A stretch of 64,000 nucleotides of DNA from CAITWF01 sp038231575 (GTDB lineage: Bacteria > Verrucomicrobiota > Verrucomicrobiia > Opitutales > Opitutaceae). The position numbers were made by a program, and so were the translations under genes. Each line of letters begins with the position of its first letter. Positions within the stretch are counted from its first letter, which is position 1. The notes beneath the pieces were generated by a model. The model was given only the letters and a program-made list of their open reading frames with translations, was not told the DNA's origin and ran no database searches. The stretch lies in the NCBI GenBank assembly GCA_038231575.1, contig JBBRLB010000011.1:1-64000 (forward strand), read 5' to 3'. Positions 1 to 8,688 of the stretch are shown piece after piece.

Positions 1-21
1 CATGCGGTCTAAACCGAGTTC

Positions 22-1392
22 ATGAAGTTCCTCTCTACTCGCGGCCAGACCCCCGCGCTCGGATTTTCCGATGCAGTCGCCACCGGGCTCGCGCCGGACG
101 GTGGGTTGTTTCTGCCCGTGTCACTGCCAGATTTCTCGAAGGACCTGAAACGCTTCGAAGGTCTCAGCTACGCGGAATTGTGTTTTGAGTTCATGCGGGT
201 GTTCGCGACCGACATTCCGGCGGAAACGCTGCGCACGATCGTCCACGCGAGCTACACGAAGTTCAGCGACCCGGCGATCGCGCCGCTGAAATCGCTGGGG
301 AAGAATCTTTACGTGCTCGAACTGTGGCACGGGCCCACGCTCGCATTCAAAGACTTCGCGCTGCAGCTCCTCGGCAATCTCTACGCGCATCAATGCCAGG
401 TGCGGAAGGAAACGATCAATGTCCTCGGCGCGACCTCCGGCGATACCGGCGCCGCGGCGATTCACGGGCTGCTCGGCAAACCGGGCACCGCGATCTTCAT
501 TCTCTATCCGGATGGACGCGTGTCGCCGCTGCAAGAGCGGCAGATGACCTGCACCGGGGCGGACAACGTCTTCGCGATCGCGGTCGATGGGACGTTCGAC
601 GACGCCCAAAACTCGCTCAAAGAGATTTTCGGCGATCAGGATTTCCGCACGCGGCTCCGGCTCTCGGCGGTCAATTCGATCAACCTGGCGCGCGTGCTGG
701 CGCAGTGCGTTTACTACCTTTACGCGTGGCTGAAGCTGCCGGCGAGTGAGCGCGGCAACGTCGAGTTCGTGGTGCCGACCGGAAATTTCGGCAATGTTCT
801 CGCCGGCTGGATGCTGCAGAAAATGGGCGTGCCGATCCGTGGGTTTCGTGTCGCCACGAATCAAAACGACATTCTCTGCCGCCTGTTCACGACGGGCGAG
901 TATCGCGTCGGCGACGTGCGGCCGAGCCTCGCACCGTCGATGGACATCCAGGTCGCGTCGAACTTCGAGCGCTTCATCTATTTCGCCGTCGGCCGCGATC
1001 AGGCGAAAGTGCGCGAGGTGATGCAGACGTTCAAGACGACGGGTGCCTACACCTTCGAAAATTTCAACCGCGACACCTTCAGCGCCTCGCGTTGCGCGGA
1101 CGCGGAGATTCCCGGGATCATCGCGCGGGTGCACCGCGAGTTCGGCTACGTGACCGATCCGCACACGGCGTGCGGTTTCAAGGACGTGGCAGCCGGCGGC
1201 GATCGCGTGCGCATCGTGCTTTCGACGGCGAGCCCCGCCAAATTTCCCGACACGATCCGCGCGGCAATCGGTCTGGAGCCGACGCATCCAAGTCTCGAAG
1301 CGCTAAAATCCAAACCGATCGTGAAGCACCGGCTCAAGGCGACGCCGGATGCGATCCGGGCGTTTATCAACGAGCGGGCGGTCGGGACTTGA
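22..1392 (+). CDS. thrC: Threonine synthase
   Basis: This gene encodes 456 residues of a PLP-dependent threonine synthase, which converts O-phosphohomoserine to threonine in the cytoplasm. The N-terminal MKFLSTRG stretch and the LAFKDFALQ motif are typical of the family. Lys110 in that motif is the expected Schiff-base lysine, and ATSGDTGAAA is the conserved phosphate/PLP loop. The length fits the long bacterial/fungal-type enzymes. An in-frame TAA at bases 10-12 and a TGA overlapping the ATG (ATGA at 22-25) suggest that an upstream gene ends right at this start, so thrC is probably the distal gene of a threonine operon lying left of the window. No clear terminator is visible in the 75 bases after the stop. 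Confidence 0.96.
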   Translation: MKFLSTRGQTPALGFSDAVATGLAPDGGLFLPVSLPDFSKDLKRFEGLSYAELCFEFMRVFATDIPAETLRTIVHASYTKFSDPAIAPLKSLGKNLYVLELWHGPTLAFKDFALQLLGNLYAHQCQVRKETINVLGATSGDTGAAAIHGLLGKPGTAIFILYPDGRVSPLQERQMTCTGADNVFAIAVDGTFDDAQNSLKEIFGDQDFRTRLRLSAVNSINLARVLAQCVYYLYAWLKLPASERGNVEFVVPTGNFGNVLAGWMLQKMGVPIRGFRVATNQNDILCRLFTTGEYRVGDVRPSLAPSMDIQVASNFERFIYFAVGRDQAKVREVMQTFKTTGAYTFENFNRDTFSASRCADAEIPGIIARVHREFGYVTDPHTACGFKDVAAGGDRVRIVLSTASPAKFPDTIRAAIGLEPTHPSLEALKSKPIVKHRLKATPDAIRAFINERAVGT

Positions 1393-1467
1393 TCGTTGGC
1401 CGGGCTGGCCTGCCGTTTGCGCGCCGGGATTTTAGAAGACGGGTCAAAGGCTGCGCCCTACTTCGAA

Positions 1468-4400
1468 CTACATTTTCAGCGTCAATTGTAGATTGTAACT
1501 GATCGGCTGCTTCAACGCGAAGGTGAGCGGCACGGTCTCGCGCGCCGGGCTCGTGTAGTCGCCGCCCTTGGGGCGCAACGCCGACGCCGTCTGCGCGATC
1601 GACGAATACTGGGGCCCGCGGTCGTTCAGGAGATTGTTGATGACGAGGTTGGCCTGGACCTCACGGCGATTCTTGAAGCGCCACGTGTAGTTCAGTGTGC
1701 CGGTGACGATGTAATAGTCGTTCGGCGTGTAGACCGGCGTGTAGGCACTGACGGTGGGATCGTCGATGGCCGTCAGGGGATTCGCGGGATTGACAATGGT
1801 ATCGGAGCCACGCGAGCCGATGATTTGCTTGTCGCGCCAGCGCACGCCGAGGCCGCCGCGCACGCCTTTGAGCCGGCCAGACTGAATCGTGTAGTCGGCG
1901 AAGAGATTGAGCAGCGGCTGGTCTTGGCTGCGGCGCTTGCCCGAGACGACGTTCTGGCGGAAGGCGACGATGTTGTTGAAGGCATTGGCGGCATTGGTCG
2001 CGTCCGGCGAACGCGTGTTGATCGGGATCGAGAGGTCAACACTCGCCACATTGTTCGCGTCGATCAACACGCCGGCGTCCTTCGCGATCTGCTGGAACAG
2101 CGGCATGTTCTTGTCGATGTAAGCCGACACATCGGGGTAGAGATTGGATTCGTAAACTTTCGGAAAACTGACGCTGCCGGTCAGGCGAAACGCGCGCGAC
2201 GGATTGTAGACCACCTCGACCTCGAAGCCGTTGCCCGAGCGGGTGCGGATGTCGCGATACTGCACCGGGAGATCACCGGCCCCGCGGATATTGCGGCCGA
2301 CGGAGCTCTGATCGCCGACGACGTTGGCCTGATAGAGCGTGGTGAAGAAATTTGGGCCGTCCTGCGAGATCGCCCCATTGATTTCACTGGTCTGGTAGTA
2401 GGTGAAGTTGAGGTTGAGCCTGTTCTGGAACAGTTCCATCCGGAGCCCGTAGTCGGTGCCGCTGGAGACCGTCGGCTCCAGTTGGCGACCGTCAATCCGC
2501 ACGATGCCGCCGGGTGGATTGAAGGTTTCGGCGTAATTAATTGAGGGATTAAACCAGGTGGCGAAGTGCAGCACGGAGCCGACGGAGCGTGTCACCTGGG
2601 TGCCTTGGACGGGGAAGGGGTTGAAGTCGTCTTTGAAGCGATCGTTGGCGTAGAGCGGATCGCGATCGCCGTTGGGAGCGAGGCGCGGCCGGATGGCGGC
2701 TTCCTGGGGCGTGCCAATGGGCTTGCCGGCGGCGTCGCGCGTGCGGTAGGTGAGCGTCGCGTAGTCGGGGGGCGGGGAAGGACGCATGATGCGGGTGAGG
2801 CCGTCCCAATTGAGCGGGTAGTCACCCTTGTCGATCTGCTGGACGGTGCGGAAAAGATACGAGTCCTTGCGCACGGCGCCAAGGATGATGAGGCGGTTCT
2901 TGAAGAACTTCGCGTTCACGGAGCCGAGGAGATATTTGAAATTTGAGCGGTTGATCGACTCGGTGTCGCGCCGGGAAGTATCGACGGCCCAGATGGGCTG
3001 GATCGTCGTCGAGGTGTTGGTGTTGGGATCGAAATATTTGATTGGGCTGCCCGACGGGTCGGGGATCGGGCGGCTGAACTGGTTCCAGTAACGCCGGACG
3101 CGGACGTTTTGCGTGGCCGGGGTCGAGAGAAAGCCCCAAAGGCGGTGGTCGTTGCCCTGCGCAACGCTGAGGTAACGATAGTCGCTTTGATCTTCACCTT
3201 GGTTGATACCGCCAAGGGTGTTGAAGGCAAAGTTACCGAAGCGCGTGTCGAGCACGTAAGCGGCGGCGCCGCGGACGTTGTTATAGTCAAATTTCCGGTA
3301 GCCGCGCATGAGTTGGCCATCGCCGTAGGCTTGCTTGAAATTGGGATTCGGCGCCCCGCTGGGGAGCAGTTGGTTGATGTCGATGTAAGTGTCGTTGCTG
3401 CTGCGGTTCTGCTCGCCGTTGATGAAGGAGCGCGCGCGGTTGAAATCGCCGGCGACCTCGAAGTAAAAATCTCCGAGGCGCTGATTGAAGGTCACCTGAA
3501 TGTCCTTGAAGCGTTGAGCCAAAATCGGTGCATCGGGCGAGATGGTGAACTCCTCGGAGGGCGGACGGAAAAAGGAGTTGGCGATCGCGGTGCCGAAGCG
3601 GTTGCCCGGAAGATCGACGGCGTGGAGAAACGTCGCGCCTGCGCTGGCGAAGGAGGGCAGGCTGCCCTGCACGAAGCCGGCAAGCGGCGTCGTGGTGCTG
3701 TTGCCGCCGGGGAGCGTGATGGGATCGTTCTGGTAATTCATGATTGCCGGCGAAGCGGCGCCAGGATCGAGCACAAAATAATTTGCGCCGCGGCGGCCAA
3801 CGCCGAGGGCGTTGGCGTTGCCGGGCAGCGTCGTGGCGGCGGCGGGCGCATTGTAAACCGTGCGGCCATCCCAACCCGAGAGGCGGTCGTCGAGCGTGGT
3901 GAAGCCGGACTGGCGGGAGTTGACGCCATATTCACCCTCGACGCGAAGTTCGCCGTTGCGCCACGGGCGGTAGGTCGTCGTGAGCGTCGCGGCCTTGCGT
4001 TTGTCGAAGTCTTTTAACCGCCAGCCGCCGCTGTCGCCCCACACGGCGGACGCCCGCGCGGCGAACTTGTCGTTGAGTGGCTGGTTAACATCGATCGTCG
4101 TGCGATAATTGCGCCACGAGCCGACGCTCAACTGCACGCTCTCAGCCGCCCGGTTGGTCTGTGCCCGCTTCGTCGTCGCGGAGCTGACGCCGCTGAGCGA
4201 GCCGTTGCCGAATAGAATGGAGTTGGGACCGCGGCCGAAGTCGTAGCGCTCGAGGTTGTAGCTGTCGCCGTTGTTGAACTGCGGGAAGAAATTTCGCTGC
4301 GGCCGGCCCGCCCCAGTTCCTCGAATGGTGTAATTGATCGGCGCGGCGAAGAAGTTCTGCATGCCGTTGTCGACATTGAGGGTGCTGCTCGTGGCCCACT

Positions 4401-4707
4401 CGGCGGCGCTCTGGAGATCGGTCAGACCAAGGGCGTCAATAAACTCGCGCGTGATGACCGAATAGGCGACGGGAGTATCGCGGAGATCGCCAGCGAGCCG
4501 ACCGCCGGCGAGCGAGCTGGCGGCGGCGAAGCCCGTGTCCTTGTCTGCGTTCACCTCGAACGGGGTGAGGACGACGGCTTTGCTTGGCGCGGGCTGATCG
4601 TCGGGGCTCGCGACAGCGGGAGCACGGGCGACTTGGCCGCGGACGGTGGAGGTCAGGAGGAGTCCGGCGAGTAGCGCGGACACGCCGGTGGGGCAGCGGA
4701 GAGGCAT
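1468..4707 (-). CDS. TonB-dependent outer-membrane receptor (Opitutaceae type)
   Basis: The protein has 1079 residues when started at the ATG whose first base is 4707. The reading frame stays open about 119 codons further upstream, but that part has no signal peptide, whereas this start gives a hydrophobic leader (LLAGLLLTSTVRG) followed by AQ-rich mature sequence. Just inside, 'VVLTPFEVNADKDTGF' serves as the family's TonB-box-like segment. The plug domain follows (TPVAYSVITREFIDALG, then NYTIRGTG), and the rest is a long beta-barrel ending in LQLTLKM. Such receptors import a large substrate, often a glycan or siderophore, across the outer membrane with energy from TonB-ExbBD. The substrate is not readable from sequence. 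No SusD-like partner or TonB gene is adjacent. Confidence 0.9.
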   Translation of the reverse strand: MPLRCPTGVSALLAGLLLTSTVRGQVARAPAVASPDDQPAPSKAVVLTPFEVNADKDTGFAAASSLAGGRLAGDLRDTPVAYSVITREFIDALGLTDLQSAAEWATSSTLNVDNGMQNFFAAPINYTIRGTGAGRPQRNFFPQFNNGDSYNLERYDFGRGPNSILFGNGSLSGVSSATTKRAQTNRAAESVQLSVGSWRNYRTTIDVNQPLNDKFAARASAVWGDSGGWRLKDFDKRKAATLTTTYRPWRNGELRVEGEYGVNSRQSGFTTLDDRLSGWDGRTVYNAPAAATTLPGNANALGVGRRGANYFVLDPGAASPAIMNYQNDPITLPGGNSTTTPLAGFVQGSLPSFASAGATFLHAVDLPGNRFGTAIANSFFRPPSEEFTISPDAPILAQRFKDIQVTFNQRLGDFYFEVAGDFNRARSFINGEQNRSSNDTYIDINQLLPSGAPNPNFKQAYGDGQLMRGYRKFDYNNVRGAAAYVLDTRFGNFAFNTLGGINQGEDQSDYRYLSVAQGNDHRLWGFLSTPATQNVRVRRYWNQFSRPIPDPSGSPIKYFDPNTNTSTTIQPIWAVDTSRRDTESINRSNFKYLLGSVNAKFFKNRLIILGAVRKDSYLFRTVQQIDKGDYPLNWDGLTRIMRPSPPPDYATLTYRTRDAAGKPIGTPQEAAIRPRLAPNGDRDPLYANDRFKDDFNPFPVQGTQVTRSVGSVLHFATWFNPSINYAETFNPPGGIVRIDGRQLEPTVSSGTDYGLRMELFQNRLNLNFTYYQTSEINGAISQDGPNFFTTLYQANVVGDQSSVGRNIRGAGDLPVQYRDIRTRSGNGFEVEVVYNPSRAFRLTGSVSFPKVYESNLYPDVSAYIDKNMPLFQQIAKDAGVLIDANNVASVDLSIPINTRSPDATNAANAFNNIVAFRQNVVSGKRRSQDQPLLNLFADYTIQSGRLKGVRGGLGVRWRDKQIIGSRGSDTIVNPANPLTAIDDPTVSAYTPVYTPNDYYIVTGTLNYTWRFKNRREVQANLVINNLLNDRGPQYSSIAQTASALRPKGGDYTSPARETVPLTFALKQPISYNLQLTLKM

Positions 4708-4899
4708 CGATGGGGTTGGGTTGTCTCCGCGCGTGGCGTGAGCGGGTGGGCCCGCGGGCAGTTCCGGAGGATTGGCGGAAAGGAGTCGCCGGTCGCGGAA
4801 GAAGCAAGCGCAGATTTCCGCGGTGGATCGACGGTCGCGCGATCGTAAATTCAGGATGGACACGCGGTCGGGGTCCGCTTTTTCTCCGCCTGCGTTCCC

Positions 4900-4977
4900 A
4901 TGATTATTTCCACCGCCAACTCGATTGCGATTCGCAGCATTATTAGCTGCGCGCCCGGGCGCGGAGAAATGGCGTGA
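4900..4977 (+). CDS. Isoleucine-rich leader peptide of the cimA attenuator
   Basis: This 25-codon reading frame runs from ATG 4900 to TGA 4975-4977. It contains six ATT isoleucine codons in the first 15 positions, arranged as two adjacent pairs (codons 2-3 and 14-15) and two singles. It ends 67 bases before the cimA start, and a perfect intrinsic terminator lies in between. Such a density of the pathway's end-product amino acid is the hallmark of a ribosome-mediated attenuation leader. CimA makes an isoleucine precursor, so the match between peptide and gene is specific. I see no Shine-Dalgarno sequence, which is also true of many genes here. The reading is by analogy with ilv and leu leaders; expression is unproven. 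Confidence 0.75.
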   Translation: MIISTANSIAIRSIISCAPGRGEMA

Positions 4978-5005
4978 GTTCCTGACTAAACGCGATTCTC
5001 TCTGA

Positions 5006-5038
5006 CCCCGGGCCTCACCGCCCGGGGTTTTGTTTTTT
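5006..5038 (+). terminator. Intrinsic terminator 6 bases before the cimA ATG
   Basis: A perfect 8-bp stem, CCCCGGGC (5006-5013) with GCCCGGGG (5020-5027), has a 6-base loop and is followed by TTTTGTTTTTT. The cimA start codon is at 5045, so there is no room for a promoter between terminator and gene. Read-through of this terminator must therefore control cimA. Confidence 0.85.
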
Positions 5039-5044
5039 CCGACC

Positions 5045-6610
5045 ATGAAAAACTCCAACGTCAAAATCTACGACACCACGCTCCGCGACGGCACGCAGGG
5101 CGAGGGCATCAGCTTTTCTGTCACCGACAAGCTCCTGATCGCGGAGAAGCTCGACCAGTTTGGCGTGGACTACATCGAGGGCGGCTTTCCCGGCTCCAAC
5201 CCGCGCGACATCACCTTTTTCGCCGAGGCAAAGAAGCTGAAACTGAAGCACGCGAAACTCGCGGCCTTCGGCGCCACGCGCCGCGCCGGCGTGAAGCCCG
5301 CGGACGACGCGCAACTCCGCACCCTCCTCGACAGCGGCATGCCCGTGCTGACCATCGTCGGGAAAACGTGGACGCTCCACGTCACCGAAATCCTCAAGAC
5401 CACGCTCGAGGAAAACCTCGCCATGATCGAGGACTCCACGCGCCACCTCGTCGCGCACGGCCGCGAAGTGATCTACGACGCCGAGCATTACTTCGACGGC
5501 TACAAGTCTGATCCGGATTACGCGCTGAAGACCCTCGCGGCCGCGTTGCGCGGCGGGGCCAACAATCTTTCCCTCTGCGACACGAATGGCGGCACGCTCG
5601 TCGACGAGTTCAAAGACATCGTCGCGCGCGCCGTGCAGGAATTCGGCGGCGACCACGTGGGCGTGCATTGCCACAACGACAGCGGCGTCGGCGTGGCGCT
5701 TTCCCTCGCGGGCATCACGGCCGGCGCGACGCTGGTGCAGGGCACGACGAACGGTTATGGAGAGCGTGTCGGCAACGCAAACCTCACGACGATTCTCCCG
5801 AATCTGTTCTTGAAGATGGGCCGCACCGCGCGTTGTGCGTCAAATCTCGCGCAGCTCCGCGACCTCTCGATTTTCTTCGACGAGCTGGCAAACCTCCGGC
5901 CCGATCCGAAGGCGCCGTTCGTGGGGCAGTCGGCCTTCGCGCACAAGGGCGGGCTGCACGCCAACGCCGCGCAGAAGGTCGCGCGCAGTTACGAACACAT
6001 CGACCCGGCGCTCGTCGGCAATCGCACGCGCGTGCTCGTTTCCGATATGGCCGGCCGCAGCAGCCTCGCGCTCAAGGCGAAGGAGATGGGCGTCGCGCTC
6101 GACGAAAAACACCCCGCGATGAAGGATCTGATCGAGGAATTGAAGGAGCGCGAATTTCGCGGCTACGAATACGAGGCGGCGGATGCTTCGTTCAAGCTGC
6201 TCGTCGCAAAACATCTCGCGCAGCGGCAAACGTTTTTCGAGGTCGAGAGCTATCGCGTGATCATCGAGCGCCACGGTGGAGATCTTTTGTCCGAGGCGAC
6301 GGTGAAGCTCAAAGTGAATGGCGAATCCGTCCACACCGTCGCTGAGGACACCGGCCCGATTGGCGCGCTCGACAAAGCGCTGCGCCTCGCGCTGGAAAAG
6401 ACTTATCCGCAACTCCGCACGATGACGCTGCGCGACTACAAAGTCCGCATTCTCGAGGGCAATCAGAGTGCAAGTTCGCGCACACGGGTGCTGATTGAAA
6501 GCGGCGACGGCGACCGCATCTGGGGCACCGTCGGCGTGAGCGAAAACATCATCGATGCGAGTTGGGAAGCCCTCCGAGAATCGGCGGAGTTCAAACTCTC
6601 GCTCGGGTAA
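5045..6610 (+). CDS. cimA: (R)-citramalate synthase
   Basis: The 521-residue protein belongs to the isopropylmalate/citramalate synthase family. It condenses pyruvate with acetyl-CoA to give citramalate, the entry to the threonine-independent route to 2-oxobutyrate and isoleucine. The N-terminal TIM barrel begins YDTTLRDGTQGEG, and HCHNDSG supplies metal ligands. A C-terminal LeuA-type regulatory domain (about residues 390-520) is present and is the usual site of end-product feedback. CimA-type sequences of this length are distinguished from LeuA by the N-terminal motif and overall architecture; a homocitrate synthase cannot be fully excluded. ATG 5045 is chosen over an upstream in-frame start because the latter lies inside the attenuator terminator. 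The isoleucine-codon leader upstream supports the citramalate assignment. Confidence 0.9.
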   Translation: MKNSNVKIYDTTLRDGTQGEGISFSVTDKLLIAEKLDQFGVDYIEGGFPGSNPRDITFFAEAKKLKLKHAKLAAFGATRRAGVKPADDAQLRTLLDSGMPVLTIVGKTWTLHVTEILKTTLEENLAMIEDSTRHLVAHGREVIYDAEHYFDGYKSDPDYALKTLAAALRGGANNLSLCDTNGGTLVDEFKDIVARAVQEFGGDHVGVHCHNDSGVGVALSLAGITAGATLVQGTTNGYGERVGNANLTTILPNLFLKMGRTARCASNLAQLRDLSIFFDELANLRPDPKAPFVGQSAFAHKGGLHANAAQKVARSYEHIDPALVGNRTRVLVSDMAGRSSLALKAKEMGVALDEKHPAMKDLIEELKEREFRGYEYEAADASFKLLVAKHLAQRQTFFEVESYRVIIERHGGDLLSEATVKLKVNGESVHTVAEDTGPIGALDKALRLALEKTYPQLRTMTLRDYKVRILEGNQSASSRTRVLIESGDGDRIWGTVGVSENIIDASWEALRESAEFKLSLG

Positions 6611-6621
6611 TAAATTCCCCG

Positions 6622-7335
6622 ATGTCTGAAACGATCCTCGTCGAAGGCGTCACCAACGCGGAATTTTTCGAACGCCACGCGGCGCCGGGACGCATCGGAC
6701 TGTATGGCGGGCCGGAACTCATCAACCGGCTCATTGGCCGGGCGCAACGCCACCTCGACGATGAACACACCTGGAGCCGGTGGTCGCATGCCTTTCTCTT
6801 TCAAGGCCGCCGGTCTGATGGCCACCACTGGATCATCGAGTCGGATCTCGATATTCATCGGAAGCATATCCGACTCGGGGTGCAGGAAAACCGCGTCACC
6901 AAATATCACGACGACAAGACGGCGACCACGCTCGCGGTGATCGATCTTGGGCTCACGCCGGCGCAGACGGAGCGGGTCTTGGCGGGCGCGCTGGAACTCG
7001 TCGCGCAACGCACGCGCTACTCATTGCGGGAAATCGCCGGCACGGCCTGGGCGATGCGACACCCCGAATGGCGTCCGCGCGAAAACCTGCTCGCGCGCGA
7101 TCGCTCGTTCTTTTGCTCGGCGTTCGTGCGCCACGTCTTCGCCGAGGCGGGCGTCGATCTCGTGACCGGCATCGCGGAGAAAAACACCTCCCCGGAACAC
7201 ATTGCCCGCACGTGCGTGCCGCACACGAAATGGCTGCTGACGCGCATTGACGTCCCGGTCAGTCGCGTGCGCGGGCTCGTGAAGCGCGTGAAGGCGCGGT
7301 TGAAGCGCAAGCCCTCGGCTGACGAGAGCCGCTGA
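6622..7335 (+). CDS. Permuted NlpC/P60-like (papain-fold) hydrolase
   Basis: The 237-residue protein starts 11 bases after cimA, so it is probably co-transcribed. It shows a His-first, Cys-last order: SHAFLF (His56), WIIESDLD (Glu73) and SFFCSAFVRHVF (Cys165). That order is characteristic of circularly permuted NlpC/P60 enzymes of the YaeF/YiiX group, which act as amidases, lipases or peptidases on envelope or lipid substrates. There is no signal peptide, so it is probably cytoplasmic. The C-terminus is very basic (VKRVKARLKRK), which could bind nucleic acid or membrane. The family call rests on motif order only. The cimA neighbourhood offers no functional explanation. Confidence 0.65.
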   Translation: MSETILVEGVTNAEFFERHAAPGRIGLYGGPELINRLIGRAQRHLDDEHTWSRWSHAFLFQGRRSDGHHWIIESDLDIHRKHIRLGVQENRVTKYHDDKTATTLAVIDLGLTPAQTERVLAGALELVAQRTRYSLREIAGTAWAMRHPEWRPRENLLARDRSFFCSAFVRHVFAEAGVDLVTGIAEKNTSPEHIARTCVPHTKWLLTRIDVPVSRVRGLVKRVKARLKRKPSADESR

Positions 7336-7352
7336 GTTCGGACCTTGCCGGC

Positions 7353-8237
7353 TCAGTGGGCTCGAGCGGCCATGCGATCCGCCAGGCTGTCGAGAAAGGA
7401 CTGATTGGCCGGAAGCGAAGAGAACGCGCGGCGAGCTTGGCCGGTGTGCTCGGCGGCGAAGCGCCGTGAGGTTTCGAGGCCATGGATCTTCACGAACGTC
7501 GTCTTGTCGGCCTGCGCATCTTTGCCGGCCGTTTTGCCGAGCGTCGCGGTGTCGGCGGTGGCGTCGAGGATGTCGTCGATGATTTGGAACGCCAACCCGA
7601 GGTGGCGGCCGGCGCGACGGAGCGTGACGAGGTTCTCTTCGGTCGCGCCGCCGATGAGACCGCCCATCACGAGCGCGGCTTCGATCATCGCGGCGGTGTT
7701 GTTGAGGTGGATAAATTCCAATTCGTCGGGCGTGGCATCGGATTTTTTCTCGGCGAGCAAGTCCTCCATTTGGCCGCCGATGAGGCGGCGGCTTCCGGCG
7801 GCATCGGCGAGTTCGCGGACGAGTGCGGCGGCGAGCTTGGGTTGGGCGGAATAGTTTTCCGCGAGGAGGGCGAACGCGTGGGTGAGGAGAGCGTCGCCGG
7901 CGAGAAGTGCCGTCGCTTCGTCGAACTGCTTGTGGGCCGTCGGGCGGCCGCGGCGGAGGTCGTCGTTGTCCATGCACGGCAAATCGTCGTGAATGAGGGA
8001 GTAAGTATGGACGCACTCGACCGCGACGGCGGCGGGCAGGGCGGAATCGTCGTTCACTCCGCATAATTCCGCGGCCGCGAGCACGAGCACGGGACGCAGG
8101 CGTTTGCCGCCGGCTTCGAGCGAGTAGCGCATCGCGGTGTGGAGGCGCGCAGGCCGGGTGTCGGCCCGCGGCACGAATTGATCGAGGCCGCGCTCGACGC
8201 GGGCGACATGGCGCTTGAGTTCGCTGGGAAAATCCAT
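7353..8237 (-). CDS. ispA: Polyprenyl (farnesyl/geranylgeranyl) diphosphate synthase
   Basis: This 294-residue trans-prenyltransferase condenses IPP with allylic diphosphates to make C15-C20 precursors of quinones and undecaprenyl carriers. GGKRLRPVLV is the conserved IPP-binding region. The first Asp-rich motif is LIHDDLPCMDNDD (Asp84, Asp85, Asp90), and the second is FQIIDDILD. The six-residue-spaced DDxxxxD form and the length fit bacterial IspA (short-chain FPP synthase), although GGPP synthase is possible. I chose the ATG at 8237 because the open frame before it encodes an Arg/Gly-rich stretch with no family homology. The gene is divergent from the FmdB-like gene (105 bases between starts) and convergent with the NlpC-like gene (17-base gap). 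Confidence 0.9.
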   Translation of the reverse strand: MDFPSELKRHVARVERGLDQFVPRADTRPARLHTAMRYSLEAGGKRLRPVLVLAAAELCGVNDDSALPAAVAVECVHTYSLIHDDLPCMDNDDLRRGRPTAHKQFDEATALLAGDALLTHAFALLAENYSAQPKLAAALVRELADAAGSRRLIGGQMEDLLAEKKSDATPDELEFIHLNNTAAMIEAALVMGGLIGGATEENLVTLRRAGRHLGLAFQIIDDILDATADTATLGKTAGKDAQADKTTFVKIHGLETSRRFAAEHTGQARRAFSSLPANQSFLDSLADRMAARAH

Positions 8238-8342
8238 CGCCCCACTGCGTGGGCGAAATCGGCGCCGGGCGCAATCTCCGGGCGCGCCACAAACAAACTC
8301 GCCAACGCGTGGCGGGCCACCCATAACCGCTCACGTTTCGCC

Positions 8343-8666
8343 ATGCCCACCTACGAGTATGAATGCCCAAAATGCGGCCACGCTTTCGAGTTGTTCCAGT
8401 CGATGAACGACGCGCCGTTGAAAAAATGCCCGACGTGCAAAAAAACGGGAGTAAAGCGGTTGATCGGTGGCGGGGCGGGGCTGATTTTCAAGGGCTCCGG
8501 CTTCTACATCACCGACTATCGGAACAAGGATTCCGCGGCGAAAGAGAAACGCAAAACGGGCGGCGATGCGAAACCGGCGGAGTCCAAGCCGGCCGAGGCG
8601 AAGCCCGCCGCCTCCACGACTCCCGCCAAACCGACCCCGAGCCCGGTCGCGGCCGCCAAGAAATAA
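8343..8666 (+). CDS. FmdB-family zinc-ribbon protein
   Basis: This 107-residue protein starts MPTYEYECPKCG and has two CxxC pairs (CPKC and CPTC), the four-cysteine zinc ribbon of the FmdB/CxxC_CXXC_SSSS regulatory family. The next part, VKRLIGGGAGLIFKGSGFYITDYR, is also conserved in the family. From residue about 60 onward it is a low-complexity Lys/Ala/Pro tail (repeats of KPAE, SKPAEAK). Family members have been proposed as regulators in formamide/acetamide operons, but the role is unknown in most bacteria. It is followed 22 bases later by an unrelated envelope protein with a similar Ala-Lys-Pro-rich segment. A start further upstream would run into ispA on the other strand. Confidence 0.85.
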   Translation: MPTYEYECPKCGHAFELFQSMNDAPLKKCPTCKKTGVKRLIGGGAGLIFKGSGFYITDYRNKDSAAKEKRKTGGDAKPAESKPAEAKPAASTTPAKPTPSPVAAAKK

Positions 8667-8688
8667 TTTCTCCAACCCTACCCATCCC

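Larger units (their letters stand above)
4881..5038 (+). promoter_or_regulatory. Putative transcription attenuator controlling cimA
   Basis: Alternative pairings can be drawn. CGCAGC (4933-4938) pairs with GCTGCG (4946-4951), with the last two Ile codons in the loop. The palindromic GCCCGGGC at 4953-4960 can pair with the terminator's 5' arm (5006-5013). TTTCTCCGC (4881-4889) is perfectly complementary to 4961-4969. A ribosome stalled on the ATT pairs would block the first hairpin and free 4953-4960 to act as antiterminator. With plentiful Ile-tRNA the ribosome reaches the TGA and the terminator at 5006-5038 can form. The pairings are seen in the sequence; the mechanism is inferred. The promoter is uncertain: TAAATT at 4846-4851 is a weak -10 candidate. 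Confidence 0.65.
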
